A stretch of 64,000 nt of DNA, taken from NCBI GenBank assembly GCA_036265005.1, contig DATAPW010000397.1, forward strand, positions 1-64,000, written 5' to 3'. A model generated the notes under the pieces. That model made no database searches. It had not been told where the DNA came from and worked only from the letters and a program-made list of their open reading frames with translations. Below, in pieces: positions 8,835-18,119 of the stretch (its first letter is position 1; every line of letters starts with the position of its first letter). The stretch is from JAMXLO01 sp036265005 (GTDB lineage Bacteria > Pseudomonadota > Alphaproteobacteria > Acetobacterales > Acetobacteraceae). Both the position numbers and the translations under genes were made by a program.

Positions 8835-9004
8835 CGCGGGCTCTCCTCTGTGGGCGTTGTCACGCACGGAGGATGGCAACCCGCCCCTGACAGCGTGCTG
8901 TCAGCACCGATCGTGGTTGAACCAGCCGTGAAGGCGTCGGCTGGACCGCGCTGCCCCAACAGTGCCAAACTAGGAACAGATCGGCTGCGAACCACGAGGC
9001 CAGA
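8835..9004. promoter_or_regulatory. Divergent intergenic region with small inverted repeat
   Basis: The 170-base gap between the divergent SnoaL-like and FmdB genes contains a perfect 7-base inverted repeat, CTGACAG-4-CTGTCAG, at 8887-8904. It could be an operator or a small hairpin. A related imperfect form (CTGACA-5-TGTCAG) overlaps the stop of the gamma-glutamyltransferase gene at 11311-11327. No promoter was recognised with confidence. Confidence 0.35.
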
Positions 9005-9244
9005 ATGCCCACCTACGACTACGACTGCGGCCGCTGCGGCCCGTTCAGCGAATCCTACCCGATGGCGGAGTTCGCCCAGCCGCAACCATGCCCGGCCTGC
9101 GGCGATCCGGCGCCGCGCGCGCTGACCAGTCCGGCGATCGGCGGCGCGAGTCCGGCCGAGGCGAGCCCTGCCCCATTCCGCGCCCATGCCGGCGGCTGCC
9201 GCTGCTGCGCCGCGCCGCGGCGTTTCTCCGCCGAGGCGGTGTAA
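9005..9244 (+). CDS. FmdB-family zinc ribbon protein
   Basis: The 79-residue protein begins MPTYDYDCGRCG, followed by CPACGDPAPRAL: two CxxC knuckles of the FmdB/CxxC_CxxC_SSSS zinc ribbon. The family often sits beside amidase/formamidase genes and is called a putative regulator, but its function is not settled. Extra cysteines near the C-terminus (CRCCAAP) are seen in some members. No amidase gene adjoins it here. Confidence 0.85.
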   Translation: MPTYDYDCGRCGPFSESYPMAEFAQPQPCPACGDPAPRALTSPAIGGASPAEASPAPFRAHAGGCRCCAAPRRFSAEAV

Positions 9245-9293
9245 CCGACCTGTCGGCGGAAAAGCGCTGCGCCTTTCCGGCCTGCACGGTTAC
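9241..9293. repeat. Hairpin with a solo copy of the GGCGGAAAAGCGC element
   Basis: The core 9255-9282 is a single palindrome (GGCGGAAAAGCGCTGCGCCTTTCCGGCC) closely matching one arm of the larger elements at 27396-27481 and 50397-50479. Outer arms GTAACCG (9241-9247) and CGGTTAC (9287-9293) extend the stem. It lies between the stops of two convergent genes and could also end transcription in both directions. Confidence 0.55.
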
Positions 9294-9541
9294 TGCGGAC
9301 CAGGGCGCCGGCCCAGGCGGCGGCTCAGACCATACAGGCTGATCGCCGCCCAGATCACCTCGATCACCACCGACGGCGCGTTCCACGCCGTCCAGAGCGA
9401 CGCCAGGATCAGCAGGGAGCCTACCAGGTTCGCGGCCGGAAACCGCCAGTCCTCCGAGCTGAGCCAGCCCTGCTGGTTGGCGAAATACGCCACCACGATG
9501 ACGGCAACACCGACGAAACCGGCATCCGTGTTGAGTTCCAC
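9290..9541 (-). CDS. CBU_0592-type small membrane protein
   Basis: The 83-residue protein starts at GTG 9541 behind GGGGAG. It has three hydrophobic segments (GVAVIVVAYFANQQG, AANLVGSLLILASLW, SVVIEVIWAAISLYGL) and the W-x-NAPSVVIEVIW-AISLYG pattern typical of the CBU_0592 family of short inner-membrane proteins. Function is unknown. It is read toward the FmdB gene and divergent from ggt. Confidence 0.75.
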   Translation of the reverse strand: MELNTDAGFVGVAVIVVAYFANQQGWLSSEDWRFPAANLVGSLLILASLWTAWNAPSVVIEVIWAAISLYGLSRRLGRRPGPQ

Positions 9542-9619
9542 CGCCGCTCCCCTGACCGTTGCCGCGCGTCACACGCCAGCGCATCCTGACCGGGCGATGA
9601 TCGCATGAAAGGACCGACC

Positions 9620-11314
9620 ATGCCCGAGACCGACTGGCGCAGCCGCGCTGGCACCACATTCGGCTGCGAGAAGCAGCCCGCCAGCGGCACGCGCGGCATG
9701 GTGGTCACCAACCATCCGCTCGCCTCGGCGGCCGGCGCCGAGATGCTGGCGGCCGGCGGCAATGCGGTCGATGCGGCGATCGCCGCGTTCTTCACCCTCA
9801 CCGTGGTCGAGCCGATGATGGTCGGCGTACTCGGCGGCGGCATGGCGCATATCCGGCTAGCCGACGGCCGCCACGTGGTCATCGACAACCAGAGCACCGC
9901 GCCGCTCGCCACCAGCGCGACCACCTACACGCCCGATCCGAACGCCGCGCCCGGCACGATGGACGCCATCGGGCGCACCAACGCGGTGGGGCCGAGTTCG
10001 GTGGCGGCGCCGGGCAACCTGAAGGGCTGGTGCGAGGCACTTGCCCGATTTGGCACATTCGCGCTGGCCGATGTCATGGAGCCGGCGATCCGCCACGCCT
10101 CGCGCGGCTTCCGCGTCACGCCATATCTGACCGAATGCGTCAGCGACAGTGCTGCCGACATGGCACGCGATCGGGAGATTTCCCGGTTGTATCTGCCGGG
10201 CGGTACGCCGATCGCCGCCGGCACACGGCTGATCACCGGCGACTATGCCGAGACGCTGCGCAGCATCGCGCGCGATGGTCCAGATCTGCTGTACACCGGC
10301 GCACTCGGCGGTCTCTATGCCGACCACATGGCGCAGGCCGGCGGCTACATCACGCGCGACGACCTGACAGGCTACCGCACGATCGGCCGCGATGCGCTGC
10401 GCGGCACCTATCGCGGCTACGACATCGTCGGTCCGCCGCCGCCGTCATCCGGACCGCTGCACATCATCCAGATGCTGAACATCCTGGAGGGCTACGACAT
10501 CGGCGCTCTCGGGTTCGGGTCGACCGACACGCTGCACCTGCTGGCCGAAGTGCTGAAGATCGCCTTCGCCGACCGTGCTGCGGCGACAGCCGATCCGGCC
10601 TTCGTGAAAGTGCCGGTGGAGAAGCTGCTGTCGAAAACCTATGCCGCCGATCGCCGCGCGCGGATTGACCTCGCACGGGCGCAGGCGTGGGCGGCCGAGG
10701 TGGCGCCCGGCGAGGGCGCTCACACCACGCACCTCACGGTGGCCGACGGCATGGGCAACATCGTCGCCAGCACGCAGACCATCAACTCGCTGTTCGGCGC
10801 GCGCTATATCGTGCCGGGCACCGGGATGATCCCGAACAACTACATGTTCGTGTTCACGCCGCATCCGGGCCGCGCCAACTCGGTGGCACCGGGCAAGCGG
10901 ATCACCTCGTCGATGTCGCCGGTGATCGTGCTGCGCGACGGCAAGCCACGCTACGCGCTGGGACTGCCGGGCGGACTGCGCATCTTCCCCTCGGTGATGC
11001 AGGCGCTGTCCAACCTGATCGACCACCGCATGAGCGTGCAGGAGGCGGTCGAGGCGCCGCGGCTCTGGACGCAGGGCTTCGGCGTCGAGGTGGAGAACAG
11101 CGTGTCCTCCGACGTGATCGCCGCGTTGCGCGACCGCGGCCACAAGGTCGCTGCGGTCGGCAATGTCGGCGGCGGCATGAGCGCGATCCAGTTCGACGAG
11201 GATGGCCGCATGACCGGTGCGGCGTGCTGGCGCGCCGATGGCACGCCGATCGGACTGGGCGGCGGTTATGCGCGCAAGGGCGTGCGATTCAGGCCGGAGC
11301 AGGCGCGGAGCTGA
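9620..11314 (+). CDS. ggt: Gamma-glutamyltransferase family protein
   Basis: About 564 residues from ATG 9620, chosen because AAAGGA lies 6 bases upstream; an ATG at 9605 is in frame. The Ntn-hydrolase precursor has the self-processing site HTTHLTVAD, with the catalytic threonine near residue 369, the small-subunit segment TQTINSLFGARYIVPGTGM, the PPPSSG loop, and the N-terminal GMVVTNHPLAS and GGNAVDAAIAAFFTL segments. GGTs transfer or hydrolyse gamma-glutamyl groups of glutathione and related amides, usually in the periplasm. No clear signal peptide is visible here, so location is uncertain. Some relatives act as acylases, so substrate should not be assumed. Confidence 0.88.
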   Translation: MPETDWRSRAGTTFGCEKQPASGTRGMVVTNHPLASAAGAEMLAAGGNAVDAAIAAFFTLTVVEPMMVGVLGGGMAHIRLADGRHVVIDNQSTAPLATSATTYTPDPNAAPGTMDAIGRTNAVGPSSVAAPGNLKGWCEALARFGTFALADVMEPAIRHASRGFRVTPYLTECVSDSAADMARDREISRLYLPGGTPIAAGTRLITGDYAETLRSIARDGPDLLYTGALGGLYADHMAQAGGYITRDDLTGYRTIGRDALRGTYRGYDIVGPPPPSSGPLHIIQMLNILEGYDIGALGFGSTDTLHLLAEVLKIAFADRAAATADPAFVKVPVEKLLSKTYAADRRARIDLARAQAWAAEVAPGEGAHTTHLTVADGMGNIVASTQTINSLFGARYIVPGTGMIPNNYMFVFTPHPGRANSVAPGKRITSSMSPVIVLRDGKPRYALGLPGGLRIFPSVMQALSNLIDHRMSVQEAVEAPRLWTQGFGVEVENSVSSDVIAALRDRGHKVAAVGNVGGGMSAIQFDEDGRMTGAACWRADGTPIGLGGGYARKGVRFRPEQARS

Positions 11315-11341
11315 CATCGACTGTCAGGCGCTCCGCCAGTC

Positions 11342-11370
11342 GTCATGGCCGGGACAAGCCCGGCCCTGAC
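11342..11370. repeat. GGCCGGG-ACAAG-CCCGGCC palindrome, copy 1
   Basis: The sequence GTCATGGCCGGGACAAGCC...CTGAC is a nearly perfect hairpin between the convergent ggt and LVIVD-protein genes. A second copy is at 18784-18808. Such elements are common between alphaproteobacterial genes. It may also work as a bidirectional terminator, although no T tract follows. Confidence 0.55.
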
Positions 11371-11390
11371 GGTCGGGTGGCGCCGCGGTA

Positions 11391-12704
11391 TTACTGCAGC
11401 GGTACCGACCCGGTGTATTTGACGATGTCCAGCCCGCCGCTCAGCCGATCATTGGCGTAGATCAGGCCGTTCTCATCGACATACACATCGTTGATCTGGA
11501 TGGTGTGCGTCGCATTGCCCGGCGGCGCGGCTTCGACCAGGTAGCCGATCTCCACCGGATGGTACGGATCCTCGATCGAGTAGGCGCGGATGCCGCCGTT
11601 GAAGAAGCTGCCGACCATCGTCTTGGTCAACATGCGCGCCGTGCTGGCCGGCTGGTTCAGGTTGATGTTGTGCGCGCCAAACCGGCCGCCCGCTTTGCAC
11701 AATGCGGCAAAGTCCGCGGGCGGCGGCATGGCGGCCAGCGGGATCGGCGCCTTCTCGTTGCTGATGTCCCAGACCCAGTCGCGCTTCGGCCAATCCTTGC
11801 AGTTGCTGTCGGTCGCCTCCTCGCTCTGGATCATCAGGTTGCGCGACGGCAGCGCGACCAGGGTGTGGGCGAAGCCGTTGCCGAGTGACTGCCAGGAACG
11901 ATGCAGCACCAGCTTCGGATGCGCCTTGTCGGCAACATCGAGAACAACCAGCCCGCCATCGATCCAGCCGACATACAGGCGGTCGGGCCGATCGGCCGCC
12001 TGCGTCGGCGTGTGCATGCGGATGCCGGCATCGAACGGCGCGACGCGCGGCGGCGGCGGTTCCTTGTCGCCCTCGCGCGTGCCTGGCAGCCACCAGCGAC
12101 CGGCCTCCTTCGGATGCGCGGGATCGTGCAGATCGACGATCATCAGGAACTGGTCATCGAGCTTGTTGCGCGGGGTGAAGTCCTTCGCGCCGGTGGACAG
12201 GTAGGCGTAGCGTCCATCGGTGAACCACAGATAGTGCACGCCGCGAGAATGCGGGCCCGAGGTGTCGAAATGCGACAGCTTCTTCGGATGCGCCGGATCG
12301 GCGACGTCGTACACATCCATCCCGGCATAAGGCTGTCCCACCTTCTCGACCTGGTGCGCCACCGCCAGCGTCGTGCCGGACAAGCCGAGTGAATTGCAGC
12401 GCGCGAACGGAGCTTCCACCGGGACCTGGGCGATGACTTTGGGATCCTCGGGTTTCGTCACGTCGATCATGCTGAGGCACATCGGCGCGGATTCATGCGC
12501 CAGGAACAGCACGCGCTGGCCGTTGGGATATTGATGCAGCGCGAGCCCCTCGCCGCCCTTGCCCGCGCCGTTGAGATCGCTATGGCCGATGATCTGCATG
12601 TTGCTGGCTTCGGCGACCGCGGGGATGGGATCGGCGTGTGCACTCGGAACTGTCGGCATCAGTACGCTGGCCAGTCCGAGAACCAGCCAAGTGGGTCGTC
12701 GCAT
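11391..12704 (-). CDS. Secreted LVIVD-repeat (beta-propeller-like) protein
   Basis: The 437-residue protein starts at ATG 12704 behind GGAGGAAG. It has an N-terminal signal peptide (MRRPTWLVLGLASVLMPTV..AHA). The body repeats units of the type MDVYDVADPAHPKKL, MIVDLHDPAHPKEAG, VVLDVADKAHPKLVL and RAYSIEDPYHPVEIG, the hallmark of LVIVD-type repeats thought to form a beta-propeller. It is probably periplasmic or exported, with unknown ligand. Both neighbours face other directions, so it seems to be a single-gene unit. Confidence 0.82.
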   Translation of the reverse strand: MRRPTWLVLGLASVLMPTVPSAHADPIPAVAEASNMQIIGHSDLNGAGKGGEGLALHQYPNGQRVLFLAHESAPMCLSMIDVTKPEDPKVIAQVPVEAPFARCNSLGLSGTTLAVAHQVEKVGQPYAGMDVYDVADPAHPKKLSHFDTSGPHSRGVHYLWFTDGRYAYLSTGAKDFTPRNKLDDQFLMIVDLHDPAHPKEAGRWWLPGTREGDKEPPPPRVAPFDAGIRMHTPTQAADRPDRLYVGWIDGGLVVLDVADKAHPKLVLHRSWQSLGNGFAHTLVALPSRNLMIQSEEATDSNCKDWPKRDWVWDISNEKAPIPLAAMPPPADFAALCKAGGRFGAHNINLNQPASTARMLTKTMVGSFFNGGIRAYSIEDPYHPVEIGYLVEAAPPGNATHTIQINDVYVDENGLIYANDRLSGGLDIVKYTGSVPLQ

Positions 12705-12831
12705 GCGCTTCCTCCGCCACGATTCGATCGCTGCCGCAAAGCTACGGCTCGCATCACCGTGCCGGCAAGGCTTGCGCGCGGGTAAATGCCATGACGCTGC
12801 CGCGTGACAGCAGCGCGGCCTGGCGTTGCTG

Positions 12832-15759
12832 CTACTCGGCGGCAGCGCTCGCAGCGTCGACTTTCGAGGGCCCGATGCGACCGGCGATCACCGAGGCGAG
12901 CGCCCTGATGCCGTCACATCCAGCGGCATCCGCCGGGAACTCCTGCTTCGGCTGTCCTGAGAGGCGTGCGGTCTTGAACATGGTCGCCAGTTCCTCGGTA
13001 TCGGCATCGCCGACAAGCTCGGACATCTGATATCGGCCAAGCATCCGATAGCTCTCGAACTGGCTTTCGCTGAACCACTGATCGAGTGTGGACTCGTGTG
13101 GGAATGCCTTGTGCTCCGCGCCGTAGGAGCGCACGTCGGTCGGAATCCGCGCCAGGAAACTCGGCTTGATGTAGAGCAGTTGGCCGGTATGGTTGCCGCC
13201 GTAGTCGATGTCGCCGTAAGCAAAACCGAGCGCGCTGGCCGACAAATCGCTCTCGGCATCAAGCCGGGTGCGAGGATAGATTCGCGTCGGCTCGTGCATC
13301 GCTACGCTGATGCCGAAATCGATCTCCGCCTTGCGGATCGCATTGCCCAGGTCGAACAGAGTGCATGCCTCGTCGGCGCCGGCATCGACCACCAGGATCG
13401 AACTGCAACGACGGCGGAACATCTCGTAGAGACCCAGGTTTTCGAAGTGCCCGCCATCGGACAGGTAGATTGCCTGGCTGTCGTCCGTGGTTTCGCCCAG
13501 CATCTCGTCGATCAGCGCCATCAGCGAGTTGCGCGGTCGGGCGAGGCGCAGCTCGTCCGCCGTGGCCTTCGATGGATTGGGCAGCCAGATCCCCAGGCGC
13601 ACATTGAACAGCGTCATGAGGAACGCGGTGATGCGCGAGGAGTGATAGCCCCAGTTCGGGCTCACCGCAGCGCCCGAGACGGTCAGCGCGCTGCCCAGGC
13701 CAGGTCCGGATTCGGCGGCTTTGGTCGGATGTTCCTTCAGTGTCTCGAGGCCGGCGAAGCGGGTCGTGGGAACGAACGCTCCGTCAGGGTCGATCGCGGT
13801 CTCGGCCTGTGTGGGGTGACGCAGCGCGGCCGAACCACAGACCAGCGGCGTTGCGGTGAACGACGCCGCCTGGCGCTCCGCCCAGGCGGTGTTGGTGCCG
13901 GCGGTGATGTTCAAGGTCATGTTGATGACCGGGAACAGGCTGCTGCCGGTATCGCGCAACGACGACAGCGGCGTGTTGTCCCGCGGATCGAATCCGGTGA
14001 ACGGGTCCTGGTCACGCTTGCTGCGCGCCGATCCCAGGAAGGCGCGGGTCAGCCGGTTGCGATAGATGGCATGCATGGAGAACCGGTTGACGTTGACGTG
14101 CTGGAACGCCATCACGCCGATGAACAGCGTTGCGACGACGGCCGCCTGCAGGATCAGCGGCAGCCATTTCGGCTGCACCGCCACGTCGCCAAGCAGCATC
14201 CAGGCGCTGACCGCGCCCTGCAATTGTCCCAGTACAAGGCTCAGCACGCCGCCGAACACGACAAGCAGGCCAATGGCGAACAACGCGCCGAGCGCCGAGG
14301 GGAGATGGGCCCGTACGCGATCCATCACGCCTGGTTTCTCGGCGAAGCTGTCCACCGACGGCCAGATCTTGCCGAGCCACGCCGCAGCCCCGCCGGTCAG
14401 CACGGACAGGGCGCCCATGACCGATATACTGCCGCCGCTCCAATGGTCGCTGCCGTCGTTCCTGTGCACGAGCTGGATCAGCAGGGGCAGGATCAGGCAG
14501 CCAAGCGCGAACACTGTCCAGCCGACGGCGAGGCGCAGGATCATCGCGTTGACGCGTCCCAGCCACTCGCGATCGAGATCGGCCAATTCGTTTTCCCGGC
14601 GCAGAGCGACATACAGCGCAGTCTGCAGCACGTGCACCACCGTCAGCGCGAGCGGAGCGAACACGGTCAGAACGGTCGCGGTATCGACCGGAACCCAGGT
14701 CGGGGCTTGTCCGGAGCTGGCCTGGATCGCCGGCACTTTCAGCGGCAGGACGGAGCCGGCAATGACGAGCATCAACCAGGTCAGCAGCGCGGCGCCGCAA
14801 CTGGCCGCCATCCAGCGGGCGAAATTCGCGCGGAACAATTGCAGGCCAGGGTCCGATCGATGCGACTGCAACGCCCACGCCAGACCATAGGCCAAGGTCA
14901 TCAGCACGAAATAGATGACCGGAACGATCCAGAGCGAATGGTGCGCGAGCCATGGCTGTTCGTCCACCTTGTCGGCGACGTGAGCGTCGGCGAAGTCCAG
15001 CAGCCAGGGGACCAGCAGCGTCCATCCCAGCGCCGGGTAGACGACGCCCCAGCAGATGCTGCGATCAGACGCGTAGGTCGGAGTAGGGTCGGCTATCGAA
15101 CGCGGCTCGCGATGGCTGGGCAGGAGGCTGCACACGCTGAGCACCCCGTACAGCAGCGCCAGGCCGGCGCAGCCCAGCAGCACAAGGTTCAGCCACTGGA
15201 AGTCGCTGCACACCCAGATCGCGGTGCGGTAGATGATCGGTATCAGCGTGATCAGCAGGAACAGCGGCGCGAACACCGCCCAGTTGATCAGCAGATTGCG
15301 CAGGTAGAGCACGATCCCTGCCCACGTGTCGGTGGACAGCGGACCGGTCTGCGGGGTCAGGTAGTTGGTGTAGGCGCGGAGCCGGCGCAGCGCGTCCGAC
15401 CGCGGCCCGGCAATCGCGGCCTCGGCGCCGTCGACGCTACCGGACTCACGGATCAGCACCTGCAGCCAACCGCCGATAAAGCCGCCGCCGGAGACGGTGG
15501 AGAGAAAGTCGAACTGGCGAAGGATGCGTTTTTCGGCCAAGGCCTGCAGCACGCCCAGGCAGAACGCGGCGCTGCGGATGCCTCCGCCGGACAGGCATAG
15601 CGCGCTGAGCCTCAGGTGCTCCGCACGCTGCTCGTGCGTGGCCAGGTCATCGCGGGCCGCCGGGACGGTAGCGCCAGGTCGACGCTGTCGCCGGCTCTCA
15701 ATCTCGTCGAGTTCGTCACAGAGCACGCCCTGTGTGCCGAGGATTTCAGAATCCGCCAC
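12832..15759 (-). CDS. Patatin-like phospholipase with large inserted membrane domain
   Basis: The 975-residue protein starts at GTG 15759 behind AGGAGA. The patatin oxyanion motif CLSGGGIRSA (residues 55-64) and the nucleophile elbow STVSGGG (Ser near 90) are N-terminal. The partner aspartate motif YLSDGGHFENLG (Asp near 768) is about 680 residues later. Between them lie many hydrophobic segments, roughly residues 150-175, 188-212, 236-255, 275-297, 315-340, 362-385, 408-430, 445-462, 486-512 and 533-552, implying a polytopic membrane domain. Patatins hydrolyse acyl esters of lipids with a Ser-Asp dyad. The layout would place the active site next to the cytoplasmic face of the membrane if both ends are cytosolic. 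No operon partner is seen. Confidence 0.85.
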   Translation of the reverse strand: MADSEILGTQGVLCDELDEIESRRQRRPGATVPAARDDLATHEQRAEHLRLSALCLSGGGIRSAAFCLGVLQALAEKRILRQFDFLSTVSGGGFIGGWLQVLIRESGSVDGAEAAIAGPRSDALRRLRAYTNYLTPQTGPLSTDTWAGIVLYLRNLLINWAVFAPLFLLITLIPIIYRTAIWVCSDFQWLNLVLLGCAGLALLYGVLSVCSLLPSHREPRSIADPTPTYASDRSICWGVVYPALGWTLLVPWLLDFADAHVADKVDEQPWLAHHSLWIVPVIYFVLMTLAYGLAWALQSHRSDPGLQLFRANFARWMAASCGAALLTWLMLVIAGSVLPLKVPAIQASSGQAPTWVPVDTATVLTVFAPLALTVVHVLQTALYVALRRENELADLDREWLGRVNAMILRLAVGWTVFALGCLILPLLIQLVHRNDGSDHWSGGSISVMGALSVLTGGAAAWLGKIWPSVDSFAEKPGVMDRVRAHLPSALGALFAIGLLVVFGGVLSLVLGQLQGAVSAWMLLGDVAVQPKWLPLILQAAVVATLFIGVMAFQHVNVNRFSMHAIYRNRLTRAFLGSARSKRDQDPFTGFDPRDNTPLSSLRDTGSSLFPVINMTLNITAGTNTAWAERQAASFTATPLVCGSAALRHPTQAETAIDPDGAFVPTTRFAGLETLKEHPTKAAESGPGLGSALTVSGAAVSPNWGYHSSRITAFLMTLFNVRLGIWLPNPSKATADELRLARPRNSLMALIDEMLGETTDDSQAIYLSDGGHFENLGLYEMFRRRCSSILVVDAGADEACTLFDLGNAIRKAEIDFGISVAMHEPTRIYPRTRLDAESDLSASALGFAYGDIDYGGNHTGQLLYIKPSFLARIPTDVRSYGAEHKAFPHESTLDQWFSESQFESYRMLGRYQMSELVGDADTEELATMFKTARLSGQPKQEFPADAAGCDGIRALASVIAGRIGPSKVDAASAAAE

Positions 15760-15921
15760 TTGCGTCTCTCCTTACGCGAGTGCTTCTTCCGGCCGCCCCG
15801 TTCGCTCTGCCCCAGGGCCGTTACAACCTTAGCATCAACACAACTATCGGCCGACTGCAACTAAAACCTTGCCACCCAAGGTAGTCGTCGACTGGCCGGT
15901 CAGCCGGCGGCCGTGGCATCG

Positions 15922-17028
15922 CTACCCGGTCGCGGCCACCTCCATCACGTGATCCGCCAAGGCCAGCGACGCGGTCAGGCCTGGGCTTTCGATGCCGAAC
16001 AGGTTGATCAGCCCCGGCACGCCGTGCGTCTGCGGTCCCTGCACGACGAAATCCTGCGCCGGCGCGCCGCGCGGCACGATCTTCGGACGGATGCCGGCAT
16101 AGCCCGGCTGCAGCGCGCCATCCTTCAGCGCCGGCCAGTATTTCCGCACCGCCGCGTAGAAGCTGTCGGCGCGCGCCGGGTCCACCGTATAGTCGATCGT
16201 ATCGATCCACTGCACGTCGGGACCGAACCGCGCCTGGCCGCCGAGATCCACGGTCAGGTGCACGCCCAGCCCACCCGGCACCGGGACCGGGTAGATCAGC
16301 CGCGAGAACGGCGAACGTCCCGACAGCGTGAAATAGTTGCCCTTGGCATAATGCGTCGGCGGAATGCGGTCCGCCGGCATGCCGGCGACGCGCGTCGCGA
16401 AGCCCGGAGCATGCAGCCCGGTGGAATTGACCAGCAGCCGGCAGCGCAACGTCATCGGATCGGCGCCGCCGACGTCGATCTCCACACCACCCTGAACCAC
16501 GCGCCCGGCAGTGACCGGACTGAAGAACACCGGCACCGCGCCGGCATTCTCCGCATCGCCCTGCAACGCCAGCATGAAGCCGTGGCTGTCGATGATGCCG
16601 GTGACCGGCGACAGCAAGGCGCTGGTGCAGGACAGGTTGGGCTCAAGTGCAATCGCCTCGGACGCGGACAGTACGCGCATGCCCTCGACGCCGTTGGTTT
16701 CGGCGCGCCGCTTGATGCCGGCGAGCATGGCGTCCTCTTCGGCGTTGGTCGCCACGATCAGCTTGCCGCAGTTGATGTGCGGCACGCCCTTCTCGGCGCA
16801 GTACGCGTACAGCGCCTTGCGCCCGGCGACGCAGAACCGCGCCATGAAGCTGTCGGCGGGATAGTAGATGCCGGCGTGGATCACCTCGCTGTTGCGCGAG
16901 GACGTTTCGGTGCCGATGCCTTCCGCCGCGTCCAGGATGATCACCTCGCGCCCGGCCAGCGCGAGCGCCCGTGCCACTGCCAGCCCGACAACACCGGCCC
17001 CCACCACGACGCAATCGACCCACTCCAC
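15922..17028 (-). CDS. FAD-dependent oxidoreductase, L-2-hydroxyglutarate oxidase-like
   Basis: The 368-residue protein starts at GTG 17028 behind GAGAGG. It has an N-terminal dinucleotide fold (VVVGAGVVGLAVARALA), the signature TSSRNSEVIHAGIYY typical of the L2HGDH/LhgO branch of the DAO/GlpD superfamily, and the C-terminal segments GIRPKIV and LFGIESPGLTASLALA. Such enzymes oxidise L-2-hydroxyglutarate to 2-oxoglutarate and pass electrons to quinone or oxygen. A related hydroxyacid is possible because the family is broad. It is divergent from the aldose epimerase gene across about 85 bases. Confidence 0.8.
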   Translation of the reverse strand: MEWVDCVVVGAGVVGLAVARALALAGREVIILDAAEGIGTETSSRNSEVIHAGIYYPADSFMARFCVAGRKALYAYCAEKGVPHINCGKLIVATNAEEDAMLAGIKRRAETNGVEGMRVLSASEAIALEPNLSCTSALLSPVTGIIDSHGFMLALQGDAENAGAVPVFFSPVTAGRVVQGGVEIDVGGADPMTLRCRLLVNSTGLHAPGFATRVAGMPADRIPPTHYAKGNYFTLSGRSPFSRLIYPVPVPGGLGVHLTVDLGGQARFGPDVQWIDTIDYTVDPARADSFYAAVRKYWPALKDGALQPGYAGIRPKIVPRGAPAQDFVVQGPQTHGVPGLINLFGIESPGLTASLALADHVMEVAATG

Positions 17029-17113
17029 GCTGCACCTCTCCGCCGACGTTGCGCCCGATTTAGGCTGGCTGCCCGATTTACGCTGGCTGTCCGAGTGGCG
17101 CTAGGCTGGCACG

Positions 17114-18004
17114 ATGTTGACCTTGAGTGCAGGCGAGTCATCGCTGGTCCTGGCGCCGGACATCGGCGGCGCCATCGTCGGCTGGATGCATGGCAGCGTT
17201 CCCCTGCTGCGCCGGCCGCATCCCGAGGCGATCCTTCTGCGGAACGCCCGCGGCCTCGGATGCTTCCCGCTGGTGCCGTTCTCCAATCGCATCGCGTGGG
17301 GGCAATTTCACTGGAACGGCGGCGATCACGCGCTGGAACGCAATCTGGGCGACCACCCGCACAGCATCCACGGCGTCGGCTGGCAGGCCGCCTGGGATGT
17401 CGCATCGGTTGCCGCAACGTCGGCCGTGCTGTCGCTGCGGCATGACGCGGTCGGGGCGCAAGCACGGCACTGGCCGTTCGCGTTTGCCGCCGAGCAGCGC
17501 TTCACGCTGACGCCGGACGCGCTGCATGTGGTGCTGACGATGACCAACCTGCATGCCGATCCGGCGCCGGCCGGGCTGGGGCTGCATCCGTATTTCCCGC
17601 GTGCCGGCGCGCCGGCGCTGCAGTTCAATGCAGTAGACGTCTGGCTGAATGGCGACGACGCGCTGCCTGCCGGGCGGATCGCCGTGCCGCCGGACTGGCA
17701 GCACCGGTCAGGTAAGCCGATCGGCGTCGCGTCGCTGGACAACTGCTTTGCGGGCTGGAACGGGCGCGCGCAGATCGCCTGGGCGGACGGGCGCGGGACG
17801 CTCGCCATCGAAGCCGGCGGGCTGTTCAGCCATCTGATCGTCTACACGCCGCTGGGCCAGGACTTCTTCTGCGTCGAACCGGTCAGCCACATGACCGATG
17901 CGATCAACCGGATGAATGCGGTTCCGGATCATGGAGTGCACACCCTGGCGCCGGGCGGGACATTGAAAGGCGAGGTGACGTTCCAGCTTGCAACCGGCGG
18001 CTGA
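17114..18004 (+). CDS. Aldose 1-epimerase family protein
   Basis: The 296-residue galactose-mutarotase-fold protein has conserved features: FPLVPFSNRI, the HGVGW segment with the first histidine, GLGLHPYFPR with the second catalytic histidine, and the C-terminal FFCVEPVSHMTDA containing the base glutamate. It interconverts alpha and beta anomers of a sugar in the cytosol. A role supplying the dehydrogenase/lactonase route at 18872-23813 is possible, though it is on the other strand and separated by DedA. Confidence 0.85.
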   Translation: MLTLSAGESSLVLAPDIGGAIVGWMHGSVPLLRRPHPEAILLRNARGLGCFPLVPFSNRIAWGQFHWNGGDHALERNLGDHPHSIHGVGWQAAWDVASVAATSAVLSLRHDAVGAQARHWPFAFAAEQRFTLTPDALHVVLTMTNLHADPAPAGLGLHPYFPRAGAPALQFNAVDVWLNGDDALPAGRIAVPPDWQHRSGKPIGVASLDNCFAGWNGRAQIAWADGRGTLAIEAGGLFSHLIVYTPLGQDFFCVEPVSHMTDAINRMNAVPDHGVHTLAPGGTLKGEVTFQLATGG

Positions 18005-18119
18005 TGACGTCGTCTTAATATCACGTTGCTTCCATACGTCACGATTTCGACGCATAGTCTCGATAATCGGCCCAGGCAGGGAGAGCAACAGGTGTTGTCA
18101 GCGACGAGGGAACTGTAGC

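Noticed and set aside
13096..15600. 834-codon plus-strand frame opposite the patatin gene
   Set aside because: It is a GC-bias shadow: rich in Arg/Gln/Gly, no domain, no ribosome site, and fully antisense to a gene with clear motifs.
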